Notes: generated from the sequence alone by a model not told the origin. A stretch of 11,544 bases of DNA from an uncultured Fusobacterium sp. (GCA_900542625.1 UQOH01000065.1:1-11544); one strand, 5' to 3'. Shown: positions 1-8,120, counted from the stretch's first letter. A program made the numbers and translations.

Positions 1-96
1 TTCTTCCATTTTTAAATCTTTTAATGCAGTTTCGTAAATTGTTGCTCCGTATAAATTGAACGAAAGCAAAAGAGCTGCCATAATATATTTTTTCAT
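1..96 (-). CDS. 5' end of a gene for an exported protein (partial)
   Basis: Only the first 32 codons of this leftward gene are in the window; the reading frame is open through base 1. The start is the ATG at 96-94, chosen because a strong AGGAGG site lies at 107-102 with 5 nt spacing. The product begins with two lysines and a hydrophobic run (residues 4-15), then a small-residue stretch around Tyr16-Gly17-Ala18. This looks like a short Sec signal peptide with cleavage near residue 18. The mature part then starts with an acidic, helical-looking segment (TIYETALKDLKMEE). The protein is therefore probably periplasmic or in the outer membrane. Too little is visible to name a family; an outer-membrane efflux (TolC-like) protein or another envelope protein are only guesses. 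It is transcribed away from the adhesin gene. Confidence 0.75.
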   Translation of the reverse strand, partial: MKKYIMAALLLSFNLYGATIYETALKDLKMEE

Positions 97-132
97 TTTT
101 TCCTCCTGGAGTATATAAAATATTTCTTTCAT

Positions 133-141
133 ATTATATCA
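133..141 (-). promoter_or_regulatory. Extended -10 promoter element for the leftward gene
   Basis: Read on the minus strand, 141-133 is TGATATAAT, a perfect -10 hexamer preceded by the TG of an extended -10. It lies about 25 nt upstream of the ribosome site of the partial leftward gene. No good -35 is visible; the best candidate at 16 nt spacing is TTCTTT (160-155), which fits an extended -10 promoter. In such AT-rich DNA a chance match is possible. Confidence 0.5.
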
Positions 142-306
142 TATTTTTTAATATAAAGAATTTTAAAAATTATTTTATAAAAAATAAAAAATTTTTTATT
201 GTTTTTAAAATTTATTTTACTAAGTAAAACACTGATTAAAATAGTATTTCAAATTATTTTTATAAAAAATAAAGTATTATGTAAAGAAAAACAAAAAATA
301 AATCAG

Positions 307-335
307 TTGATTTATTACACCAAATATACTATAAT
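307..335 (+). promoter_or_regulatory. Sigma70-type promoter for the adhesin gene
   Basis: TTGATT at 307-312 and TATAAT at 330-335 are separated by exactly 17 nt. Transcription should start near 342, giving a leader of about 160 nt before the GTG at 504. It is the best -35/-10 pair I see between the two divergent genes. The rest of 97-306 is almost pure A/T with no recognisable gene; it includes an 18-nt all-A/T palindrome at 183-200. Confidence 0.6.
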
Positions 336-340
336 GTCTT

Positions 341-386
341 TGTGCTGATACATATACAATTATATCTTTAATTTTGTATCAGCATA
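341..386 (+). other. 5' leader stem-loop of the adhesin transcript
   Basis: TGCTGATACA (343-352) and TGTATCAGCA (375-384) are perfect 10-nt inverted repeats. The stem extends by a G-T wobble (342/385) and a T-A pair (341/386); the loop is 22 nt. The predicted transcription start falls at the foot of this stem, so the mRNA would begin with a hairpin. It is not followed by a T tract, so it is not an ordinary terminator. It may protect the 5' end, bind a regulator, or act as a DNA operator overlapping the start site. A second, weaker AT stem lies at 400-407/415-422. Confidence 0.55.
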
Positions 387-503
387 ATTTAAGATTTTAA
401 AAAATACAATTATAGTATTTTTATGTACAGGAACAAATATTTTATCAGGGAAAATTACAGTATATTAAACATGAAATTAAAAAAATAGGACGGTTATATA
501 AGG

Positions 504-3500
504 GTGACAAAAGTTAAAAATTATTCAGAAAACGAAAAGTATCTTAAGAAAATTTTAAAAGGGAAAATATCTTTTTCTCAAGGAATACTGGTGGGATTTC
601 TTATTTCTGGGATATTGGGGCTTTCAACTCCAGCTTATTCAGCATGGACAGTAACAGAACCAGGGAGCGGAGCAACTAGTGCTCAGGGAGCCGGGACACA
701 GTCAAGTTCTATTATTCTTGCTCCAACTTCCGGTCCTAAAGCAAAAGAAAATAAAGCTGCAAAAGAATCAGTTGTTATAGGAACAGAAAGTTATACACAA
801 GAATCAGGAGTAACAACAATTGGTAACAATGCTGGTGCTGTTGGAAGTCAGGCTGTTGCAGTAGGACAAAATTCAATAGCAGGGAAACAGAGTGTAGCAG
901 TAGGTGCAGATACTTATGCTAAAGGAAATTCTTCAATAGCTATAGGAAATGATGATATAGAAGATGTTTACAGAGACAGTCTGCCCGAAAGTACAATAAG
1001 GGATATTTATAAAGATTTATATGAAGGAGATAATCCTTTTATCACAAAAGCAAATTTTGATAAGAAATATGTAGAAAGAAATATTTATTCTCCAACTTAT
1101 TCAAGGGGAAACGGAGCCATAGCTATCGGGTCAAGAACTGTAGCTTATGGTAATGGAGCAACAGCTCTTGGAACACTTTCATTTGCGTTGGCAGATGGTT
1201 CTACAGCTTTAGGACTAAGATCTTTTGTTTCTAAAGATGCATTAAACGGAGTTGCAATAGGAGAGCAGTCAAGAGTATTTGCAGCAAACTCTCTGGCAGT
1301 AGGAAATAAAAACGAATCTTCAGCAGCAGGAGCAATGTCTTATGGTTATAATGCGAAAGCAATAGGAGGCGGATCTATTGCAATAGGGCATACAACAGGG
1401 GCTAACGCATCTTTAACAGCAGCCTCACAAGATGCTCTTATAAAAAACTTAAAAAGTTTTCATAAAGATAATAATAATTCCTTTTTAACAGGAGCTAATA
1501 ACGAAATTGTTCGTGAAGGATTTAATAACGGATCAAGTCTTGAAACTGTTAAAAGCAAACTAAACGAGATAAAAAAAGTAAATTATACATACAACGAAAC
1601 AGGAGATGTAGTTCTTCAAACAGGTGAAAATGTTCAGATAAAGAAAACACGTAAGAAAGGGGACAACAGTATTGCTTTAGGAAGCAATTCTTTTTCAAAT
1701 GGTAATAACTCTATTGCCTTAGGGTCAGGGTTAGGAGTATTTGGAAACAACTCTATTGGAATAGGTTCTCTGGCTTATGTATCAGATGAGGCACCTAATA
1801 CAGTTGCTCTGGGAGTAGGGGCATATTCTGAAAAAGGAAACAATGTTATTATAGGAACTTCTGCTCAAAGCAGCGGAGGAAACTCAGTTTTAATCGGTTC
1901 ATCAGCAACAAGTACAGCTGATGGAACAATAGCAATAGGTTATGATTCTGTAACATCATCAATACAAAGTATCGGAATAGGAAGAGGAACAAGAGCTAAA
2001 TCTCTAAACTCAATATCTCTTGGAACAGAAGCTGTAATAGAAGAAAATGCAATGAACTCTATCGCTCTTGGAACAAAGGCAGTGGTAGGAGAAAATGCAG
2101 AGAACTCTATTGCTTTAGGAACAGGTGCTGTTATAAAAAATGGAGCACAAAGTTCTGCTGCATTCGGAAAAGATGCTATGGTAACAGGAGATTCTTCAAT
2201 AGCTTTAGGAAACAATACAAAAGCTGATATGGATAACTCAGTTGCATTAGGTTTTAAATCAACAACTCTTTATAAATATGACCCTAACGCAAAAACAGCA
2301 ATGCCTGTTTTGGAAGATAATCCTGCAGGTGTAGATGCATCAAATCAAAGAGGATATGTACCTGATGGTTCATCGTATGCACTTCCCGTTGACTCTTCTG
2401 CAGGAGTAATCTCTGTAGGAGGATGGAATAATAACGGAAAAGTAGGTTTAAGACGTATAATAAATGTAGCACCTGGATTTTTAGATACAGACGCAGCAAC
2501 TGTTGGTCAGTTGAAAGCTTTAAGTTATGTAAAAAGAGAAGGGAATGTGGCTTATTATACTGAACAAAATGGTCAGGCTATGAAAGTAGTAAAAGGTGAT
2601 AACGGAAAATTTTATGCTGCAAATACTGTGTCTGGAGAACCTCTTAAAGATATTGAAGTAGCACCAGAAAATGTTTTTGTTGGTGCAAAAGGAACAAACG
2701 AAGGAACATATACAGGTACAGATGGTCATACATTCGCTGATATGGGTGGTAAAATAGTTTTTGCAAATCTGAAAGACGGGAAAATTGCAGAAGGGTCAGA
2801 TCAGGCTGTAACAGGAAACCAGCTGTATGCTACTAACAAAGCTGTTGCTGAAAACAAAACAAATATACAAAATAATACTGCAGCTATTGCTGGAAATACG
2901 ACTAACATCAGCAAAAACACTGAAAGTATAAAAACTTTAAACAACAATATGGCTGATGTAAGTAAATCTTGGAAAATAGCTGTTAATGATGGAAATGCAG
3001 AAAAAGTAGGTTTTGACAAAACAGTGAGATTTAAAACTGATAATAATTTAAAAGTTGAAACATCTAATGCTGATGGAAACAATACTCTTACATTTGGTTT
3101 AAAAGATAATTTGAATATCGGCGGAATATCAATTAACAATGTAAAAAATGCAGATGGTCAGACATACAGCAGTTCAACAATAACAGGACTTACAAATACA
3201 ACATGGGATAAAGACAATGTTGTAAATAACAGAGCAGCAACAGAAGGACAGCTTGCTGCAATCAGTGGTTCTGTAACAACTATTGCTGAAAATTATGCAA
3301 AAGCCGATGCAAGCAACGTAGCAAATAATACTGAAAATGTTAAAAAGTGGAAAGATGCTTTAGGTGTTTCTAATCTTGATTTAAGCTATAAAGCAGAAGG
3401 GGACGCAACAGGAAAAACAACAACTCTTTCTAATGGATTAACATTCAAAGGAGACAGCAATATTACAGCTGCAGCAAAAGACAGCGGGGTAGTTGAATAT

Positions 3501-6371
3501 TCTCTTAACAGTGATTTAACAGGAATAACAAGCATTTCTAATAAAGGAACTGGAACAACAATCACTATAAATGATGATGGAGTTAGTTTAGGAAATAAAA
3601 AACTTACAGGAATAGCTGATGGCGAATTAAATGAAAACTCAACAGATGCAGTTAATGGAAAGCAGTTATTTAATACTAACAAAGCTGTTGCTGTAAATGC
3701 TGCAGATATAGATAGTAATGCTACTAGAATTACTACTAATACTAACAACATTAATACTAATCTTCAAAATATAGAAACTAATCTGGCAAGTATACAAGAA
3801 CTTCAAGGTGAAGTGTCAGGTAAAGCAAATATAACTTTAGATAATATAAATGCTGCGGGAACAAAAGTAATTAAGGCAAAAGCTATAGAGGCAATAGATG
3901 TAAAAGCAGCAGATAATAGCGCTGTTACTGTTACTTCACAAAATGAAGCAGACAAGAAAACATTTACTGTCGGACTTAACGAAGATAAAATAAAAGAGAT
4001 AACTGGAACAACAAACATTGGAACAGATTACGCAAAAGCCGATGCAAGCAACGTAGCAAATAATACTGAAAATGTTAAAAAGTGGAAAGATGCTTTAGGT
4101 GTTTCTAATCTTGATTTAAGCTATAAAGCAGAAGGGGACACAACAGGAAAAACAACAACTCTTTCTAATGGATTAACATTTAAAGGAGATAATAATATTA
4201 CAGCTGCAGCAGAAGACGGAGGAGCAGTTAAATATTCTCTTAACAGTGATTTAAAAGGAATAACAAGCATTTCCAACAAAGAAAACGGAACGAAAATTAC
4301 TTTAAGTGACAGCGGAGTTGATTTAGGAAACAAAAAACTTACTGGAATTGCAGATGGAACTGACAACAGTGATGCTGTAACAATAAAACAATTTAAGGAT
4401 TTAGGATTAGACCCTACTTCTGCAGTAAAAAAACCAGCAGTAACATATGATAATGAAAACAAAACACAGGTTACTTTAGGAAACGGGACAGCAAAAGTAA
4501 AAGTTACTAATCTTCAGGATGCAGAATTAAATGAAGATTCAACAGACGCAGTTACCGGAAAACAGCTGTACAATGAAATTTCTTCTATAAAAAATAATAT
4601 GGGAAGTACAGAATTATCTTACAAAGCAAACAATGGTACAGCTCAAAAAACAACTTTGGAAAAAGGACTTAACTTTGTAAACGGAACTAACACTATTGCA
4701 ATGACAAATGAAAACGGAGTTATTAAATTTAACTTAAGCAAAAACTTAGTCGACATTGAGTCTATAAAAGGACAAGGAAAAGCAGTTGCTTTGAACAAAG
4801 ATAATGTTGATTTCGGAAACCAAAGAGTTACAGGAATAAACAATGGTACAGCCTCATCTGATGCAGTAAATATTTCTCAATTAAAACCTATTGTAAACTC
4901 TTTAGGCGGAGGAGCAGAAATAGGAACTGACGGAAGTGTAACAGCTCCAACTTATGCTTTAAAAACAGGAAATGCTGCAGCTGAGAATTACAACACAGTG
5001 GGAGATGCTTTAAATGCAGTTGATAAAGCTATTGATAATTCAGCTAAAATAGACGCATCTAATATTGATAAAGATAAATATACAGCTAAATTAAATGAAG
5101 GTGCCAATATAGACAAACCAACAGGTGCATTGGTTACAGACAAAAATGTAAACGATTTTGTTGCTAAAGAGATAGGTAAAATTGACAGCAAAATAGATAA
5201 TATGGATATTGGCGGCGGAACTATTCAAGAAGGAGACAATAAAACAGTTACAGGAGATACTGTTAATAAATATCTGGGAGATAATTATTATAATAAAGAA
5301 CAGGTAGATAATAGAATATCAGCTGTTAATAACAGTGTGGGAAATGCAGGACTTAACATAAGCGACAGCAACGGCAATGAACAAAAAGTAAATCTGAAAA
5401 ATGATAAACTTACATTTAAAGGAGATAAAAATATATCTGCAGATATCTCTGTTTCAGAAAACGGCAAAATAAAAAATGTCACTGTAGGACTTAACAAAGA
5501 TATAGAAGTTGAAAAAGTAAGCATTACAACTCCTGATGCAAAAGATCCTTCTAAAAATGACCCTTCAAAAACAGTTACTATTGAAAAAGGAAATATCACA
5601 GCAGGAGCTGGAGATAACAAAATTGAAATCAACGGCTCAAATGGAACTGTTGCTTTTGGAGAAAAACCTTCTGGTACTGACAACAGATTAGTGATAAACG
5701 GAAAAGATAAAACTATCAGCAATCTGTCAGAAGGAAAAAATGATTCTGATGCAGTAACAAAAGGACAGATGGATAAAGCTGTTGCAAAAGCAAGCTCGTC
5801 TAAACTGGCTTTCACAGATGAACAAGGAAACAGAGTTACAGAAACAGCTGATGGAAAATACTATAAAGAATCTGATGTCGTAGGCGGAAATGTAAAAGCT
5901 GATGCAAAAGAAGTAAAAGATTCAGAAATAAAAACATCTCTTGTAGATAAAAAAGGTTCAACAACAAAACCTGCAAGACTGGGAAATGTGGCAGCAGGAA
6001 CACAGAGAACAGATGCAGTAAATGTGGAACAGCTTGAACAGGTGCGTAATGAAGTTTATGCTGACCTTAGCGGAGTTGCTCAGGAAGTTCGTCACAATTC
6101 TGACAAGATAAACAGAATAGAACGTTCTTATAAAAAGGGAGTTGCAAATGCAATGGCAACTGCCGGGGTTAAATTCCAAGAGATAGATGTAAATGAAATT
6201 ACAGTTGGAGCAGCTGTTGGATATTATAAAGATCAGGGAGCTGTTGCAGTTGGAGTTGAAGGAGCACCAACAAGAAACTTACGTATTCACGGAACAATTT
6301 CTGCTACTCCGGGACCTAGACCGGAGGCTGCAGCTTCAGTAGGATTCTCATGGAAATTTAAATACAGATAA
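504..6371 (+). CDS. Giant trimeric autotransporter adhesin (YadA-like)
   Basis: This 1955-residue type Vc autotransporter should form an outer-membrane homotrimer that displays a fibrous adhesin. Residues 1-46 are an extended signal peptide: a polar, basic start, a hydrophobic core at about 27-40, and predicted cleavage after AYSA. YadA-head repeats (variants of IAIG/VALG every 14-16 residues) occupy about 89-585, broken by inserts at about 150-202 and 295-387. A neck (RRIINVAPG...TDAATVGQLK) follows at about 648-673. The stalk has at least seven further neck-like DAVNxxQL motifs, two asparagine-rich coiled coils (788-809 and 1069-1097), and an FGG-like domain (LGGGAEI...APTY...VGDAL) near 1468-1515. 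Residues 1871-1955 are the YadA anchor, ending atypically in FKYR. I see no cysteine. The start is GTG at 504: an in-frame TAG at 486-488 excludes anything upstream, and AGGACGG (487-493) is the likely ribosome site. The ligand is unknown. Confidence 0.95.
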   Translation: MTKVKNYSENEKYLKKILKGKISFSQGILVGFLISGILGLSTPAYSAWTVTEPGSGATSAQGAGTQSSSIILAPTSGPKAKENKAAKESVVIGTESYTQESGVTTIGNNAGAVGSQAVAVGQNSIAGKQSVAVGADTYAKGNSSIAIGNDDIEDVYRDSLPESTIRDIYKDLYEGDNPFITKANFDKKYVERNIYSPTYSRGNGAIAIGSRTVAYGNGATALGTLSFALADGSTALGLRSFVSKDALNGVAIGEQSRVFAANSLAVGNKNESSAAGAMSYGYNAKAIGGGSIAIGHTTGANASLTAASQDALIKNLKSFHKDNNNSFLTGANNEIVREGFNNGSSLETVKSKLNEIKKVNYTYNETGDVVLQTGENVQIKKTRKKGDNSIALGSNSFSNGNNSIALGSGLGVFGNNSIGIGSLAYVSDEAPNTVALGVGAYSEKGNNVIIGTSAQSSGGNSVLIGSSATSTADGTIAIGYDSVTSSIQSIGIGRGTRAKSLNSISLGTEAVIEENAMNSIALGTKAVVGENAENSIALGTGAVIKNGAQSSAAFGKDAMVTGDSSIALGNNTKADMDNSVALGFKSTTLYKYDPNAKTAMPVLEDNPAGVDASNQRGYVPDGSSYALPVDSSAGVISVGGWNNNGKVGLRRIINVAPGFLDTDAATVGQLKALSYVKREGNVAYYTEQNGQAMKVVKGDNGKFYAANTVSGEPLKDIEVAPENVFVGAKGTNEGTYTGTDGHTFADMGGKIVFANLKDGKIAEGSDQAVTGNQLYATNKAVAENKTNIQNNTAAIAGNTTNISKNTESIKTLNNNMADVSKSWKIAVNDGNAEKVGFDKTVRFKTDNNLKVETSNADGNNTLTFGLKDNLNIGGISINNVKNADGQTYSSSTITGLTNTTWDKDNVVNNRAATEGQLAAISGSVTTIAENYAKADASNVANNTENVKKWKDALGVSNLDLSYKAEGDATGKTTTLSNGLTFKGDSNITAAAKDSGVVEYSLNSDLTGITSISNKGTGTTITINDDGVSLGNKKLTGIADGELNENSTDAVNGKQLFNTNKAVAVNAADIDSNATRITTNTNNINTNLQNIETNLASIQELQGEVSGKANITLDNINAAGTKVIKAKAIEAIDVKAADNSAVTVTSQNEADKKTFTVGLNEDKIKEITGTTNIGTDYAKADASNVANNTENVKKWKDALGVSNLDLSYKAEGDTTGKTTTLSNGLTFKGDNNITAAAEDGGAVKYSLNSDLKGITSISNKENGTKITLSDSGVDLGNKKLTGIADGTDNSDAVTIKQFKDLGLDPTSAVKKPAVTYDNENKTQVTLGNGTAKVKVTNLQDAELNEDSTDAVTGKQLYNEISSIKNNMGSTELSYKANNGTAQKTTLEKGLNFVNGTNTIAMTNENGVIKFNLSKNLVDIESIKGQGKAVALNKDNVDFGNQRVTGINNGTASSDAVNISQLKPIVNSLGGGAEIGTDGSVTAPTYALKTGNAAAENYNTVGDALNAVDKAIDNSAKIDASNIDKDKYTAKLNEGANIDKPTGALVTDKNVNDFVAKEIGKIDSKIDNMDIGGGTIQEGDNKTVTGDTVNKYLGDNYYNKEQVDNRISAVNNSVGNAGLNISDSNGNEQKVNLKNDKLTFKGDKNISADISVSENGKIKNVTVGLNKDIEVEKVSITTPDAKDPSKNDPSKTVTIEKGNITAGAGDNKIEINGSNGTVAFGEKPSGTDNRLVINGKDKTISNLSEGKNDSDAVTKGQMDKAVAKASSSKLAFTDEQGNRVTETADGKYYKESDVVGGNVKADAKEVKDSEIKTSLVDKKGSTTKPARLGNVAAGTQRTDAVNVEQLEQVRNEVYADLSGVAQEVRHNSDKINRIERSYKKGVANAMATAGVKFQEIDVNEITVGAAVGYYKDQGAVAVGVEGAPTRNLRIHGTISATPGPRPEAAASVGFSWKFKYR
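2022..2165 (+). repeat. Three tandem 48-bp head repeats in the adhesin
   Basis: Three consecutive 48-bp units start at 2022, 2070 and 2118, encoding 16-residue YadA-head turns from residue 507. Each begins GT(E/K/G)AV and the first two end NSIAL. The first two units are very similar at DNA level (shared GAAAATGCA and AACTCTAT blocks); the third is diverged. This looks like slippage- or recombination-driven length variation of the beta-roll head. Confidence 0.75.
3297..3622 (+). repeat. Stalk module, copy 1 of a near-identical internal duplication
   Basis: This segment encodes a stalk module from YAKADASNV... to ...LTGIADG and matches 4032-4357 at a constant offset of 735 bp (245 codons) without indels. 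Bases 3297-3404 are identical to 4032-4139 (108 bp). One mismatch follows (3405/4140), then identity to 3445; similarity continues at a lower level to the end. The mosaic of perfect and diverged parts suggests recent gene conversion on top of an older duplication. Confidence 0.9.
4032..4357 (+). repeat. Stalk module, copy 2 of the internal duplication
   Basis: This is the second copy of the module at 3297-3622. The 5' half is essentially identical and the 3' half has drifted: for example AAAEDGGAVKYS replaces AAAKDSGVVEYS, and SDSGVDLG replaces NDDGVSLG. Both copies end in the same neck-like LTGIADG but run into different following segments, so the boundaries of the repeated unit are well defined. 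Confidence 0.9.
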
Positions 6372-6400
6372 TCCTAAAATAATTTATAAAAATTAAATAT

Positions 6401-6610
6401 AAAAAAAACTGTTGTTTAGCTATAAAATTAAGAATAAAATTCTCGATTTTAAAAATATCTGCGTAATCTATGCAGCGAAACAGAATACAGAAAATTTGAC
6501 TGTTTGAGTGAAACGAGTTTCAAATTTTCTTTCTGTGAGCAATATAGATAGCTGATATTTTTTCTAAGAGAATTTTATTCTAAATTATCAGCACAACAGT
6601 TCTTTTTTTT
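6401..6610. repeat. 210-bp imperfect palindrome, probable terminator or dispersed repeat
   Basis: This is a nearly self-complementary block between the adhesin and the next operon. It starts with eight A and ends with eight T. Matching arm segments, outside to inside, are AACTGTTGT (6407-6415)/6593-6601, GAATAAAATTCTC (6432-6444)/6568-6580, AAAAATATC (6451-6459)/6554-6562, and an 11-bp core stem 6489-6499/6520-6530. The loop (6500-6519) can fold again. As RNA it forms a very long hairpin ending in a U tract from either strand, so it could be a bidirectional intrinsic terminator. The size and arm structure also fit a MITE-like dispersed element. No convincing target-site duplication is visible and no protein is encoded. 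Confidence 0.75.
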
Positions 6611-6632
6611 ATGTACTTTATATAATGAAATG

Positions 6633-6661
6633 TTGCAAACAGAGAGTTCTGGTGCTATAAT
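6633..6661 (+). promoter_or_regulatory. Promoter of the symporter-amidohydrolase-racemase operon
   Basis: TTGCAA (6633-6638), a 17-nt spacer, and TATAAT (6656-6661) preceded by TG at 6653-6654 make a strong promoter with an extended -10. The start should be near 6668, leaving only about 26 nt of leader before the ATG at 6694. There is therefore no room for a riboswitch, and I see no operator-like repeat overlapping it. A second TATAAT at 6621-6626 lacks a good -35. Confidence 0.7.
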
Positions 6662-6693
6662 TTAGGCAATTCAAACGTAGGGAGGTATATATT

Positions 6694-8082
6694 ATGACTA
6701 GTGCAATGTTGACAGATTTTTTGAAAAGTTTAGGTCTTCTTGGAGCTTTTCTGCTTTTAGGGGTATTTATCAGAGCTAATATAAAAGTTTTCCAAAAAAC
6801 TTTTATTCCGGCAGGGGTAATCGGAGGAGCTCTTCTTTTACTTTTCGGACCTCAAGGACTTGATGTTCTTCCTGTTCCGGCTGAATGGTTTAAAATTTAT
6901 TCTCTTTTACCGGGTGTTTTTATAGTTCCCGTTGTAGCAGCTGTTCCTTTAGGACTTTCTATAGGTGCAGGAAAAGGTAAAGGAGATTCAGATGTTTTAA
7001 AAAATATAATTCCGCTTATTGGAGTTGGACTTGGAGTATCTATGCTGCAGTTTGCTGTGGGATATGGAACACACGTTCTTTTTGCAGGAGAGGATTTATA
7101 TGATGTATTTGGTATAGAACTTGCCATTGGATTTGTTGGAGGACACGGAACAGCAGGTACACTTGGTAATATTCTTTCTTCATTAAATCTTCCTTATTGG
7201 GAAGTTTCTCAAGGTGTTGCAATTACAACAGCAACTTTCGGAATAGTTGGAGGAATTTTAATAGGAATAGTTTTAATAAACTGGGCTGCCCGTAACGGAC
7301 AAACAGCACTTCTTAAAAAACCGGCAGATATTCCTGAGCCTATTCGTATCGGATATCAAAAAGATATTTCAAAACAAGGTTCAATAGGACGTGAAACAAC
7401 TTTATCATCTTCTATTGATACAGTAGCATTCCACGCAGCTTTAATTTTCGTTGCATGCGGACTTGCATATATTGTTTTATCATTTGCCAAAAAAATGAAA
7501 ATCCCTGTATTCAGCAGCATTTCAGTATGGGCTTATGCTATGATAGTAATGTTTATTATCTGGGGAATTATGAATAAATTAAAATTAAACTATCTTGTTG
7601 ACGATAAAGTAAAAAGCAAAATTTCTGGTTCATTCACAGAATATGCTGTAATTGCAGCTATTGCAAGTCTTCCTATTAAGGCTGTTGCTGCATATATCGT
7701 TCCTATCCTTGTAATGGTTTTTGTAGGATATGTTGTTACAGCAGGAACTTTAGTATTATTCTGTAAGAGATTCTTAAAAGGATACTGGTTCGAGCAGATG
7801 ATTGGTACTTTAGGAATGGCTACAGGAGTTTTCTTAACAGGAGTTCTTCTTCTTCGTATCTGTGACCCTGAATTAGAAAGTCCTGCACTTGCAAACTACT
7901 CTTTATCTTATACAGTAACAAGTATAATATATTTTGCTATGCTTAACCTTTTCATTATGCTTCCAATGAGTTCAGGAGCAGGTGTTACGGCAGCTGTTGC
8001 TTTAGGACTTGGAATTGCTGTTCTGCTTGCAGGAGCAGTAAGCAGCCGTATTTTCTTTGGAAAAGAATTTAAGGGAAACTAG
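6694..8082 (+). CDS. gltS: GltS-family (ESS) sodium:glutamate-type symporter
   Basis: This 462-residue integral membrane protein belongs to the glutamate:Na+ symporter family. The key evidence is the family signature GGHGTAG at residues 149-155, after a membrane segment and before ATFGIVGGILIG. A second-half counterpart lies near 370-394 (IGTLGMATG...LLRICDPELES). Known family members have two inverted halves with re-entrant glycine-rich loops, which this layout fits. About ten or more hydrophobic segments are visible, with a polar break at about residues 195-240 between the halves. It is longer than the roughly 400-residue E. coli GltS. The ATG at 6694 has AGGGAGG at 6679-6685. It heads a four-gene operon with two amidohydrolases and a racemase, so its physiological cargo may be glutamate or an N-acylated or peptide-linked relative. 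The symbol reflects the family, not proven substrate. Confidence 0.85.
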   Translation: MTSAMLTDFLKSLGLLGAFLLLGVFIRANIKVFQKTFIPAGVIGGALLLLFGPQGLDVLPVPAEWFKIYSLLPGVFIVPVVAAVPLGLSIGAGKGKGDSDVLKNIIPLIGVGLGVSMLQFAVGYGTHVLFAGEDLYDVFGIELAIGFVGGHGTAGTLGNILSSLNLPYWEVSQGVAITTATFGIVGGILIGIVLINWAARNGQTALLKKPADIPEPIRIGYQKDISKQGSIGRETTLSSSIDTVAFHAALIFVACGLAYIVLSFAKKMKIPVFSSISVWAYAMIVMFIIWGIMNKLKLNYLVDDKVKSKISGSFTEYAVIAAIASLPIKAVAAYIVPILVMVFVGYVVTAGTLVLFCKRFLKGYWFEQMIGTLGMATGVFLTGVLLLRICDPELESPALANYSLSYTVTSIIYFAMLNLFIMLPMSSGAGVTAAVALGLGIAVLLAGAVSSRIFFGKEFKGN

Positions 8083-8120
8083 AGATTAAAATAAAAATAT
8101 AGGAAAAGAAAGGATAATTC

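Noticed and set aside
183..200. Perfect 18-nt palindrome made only of A and T
   Set aside because: The surrounding 100 bases are almost pure A/T, so such a match is expected by chance and carries little information.
479..485. Run of seven A before the adhesin as a phase-variation switch
   Set aside because: Neither gain nor loss of one A fuses the upstream ATG at 471 to the adhesin frame: both altered frames hit stops quickly, and the run is short.
1940..6179. Many leftward open frames inside the adhesin gene, up to 175 codons
   Set aside because: They lie opposite a clear full-length adhesin, have no ribosome sites I could support, and their products are low-complexity complements of repetitive head and stalk codons.
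6372..6693. CRISPR array, tRNA or integration site in the intergenic region
   Set aside because: No direct repeats with regular spacers and no cloverleaf with a CCA-like end were seen; the structure is one inverted repeat plus a promoter.
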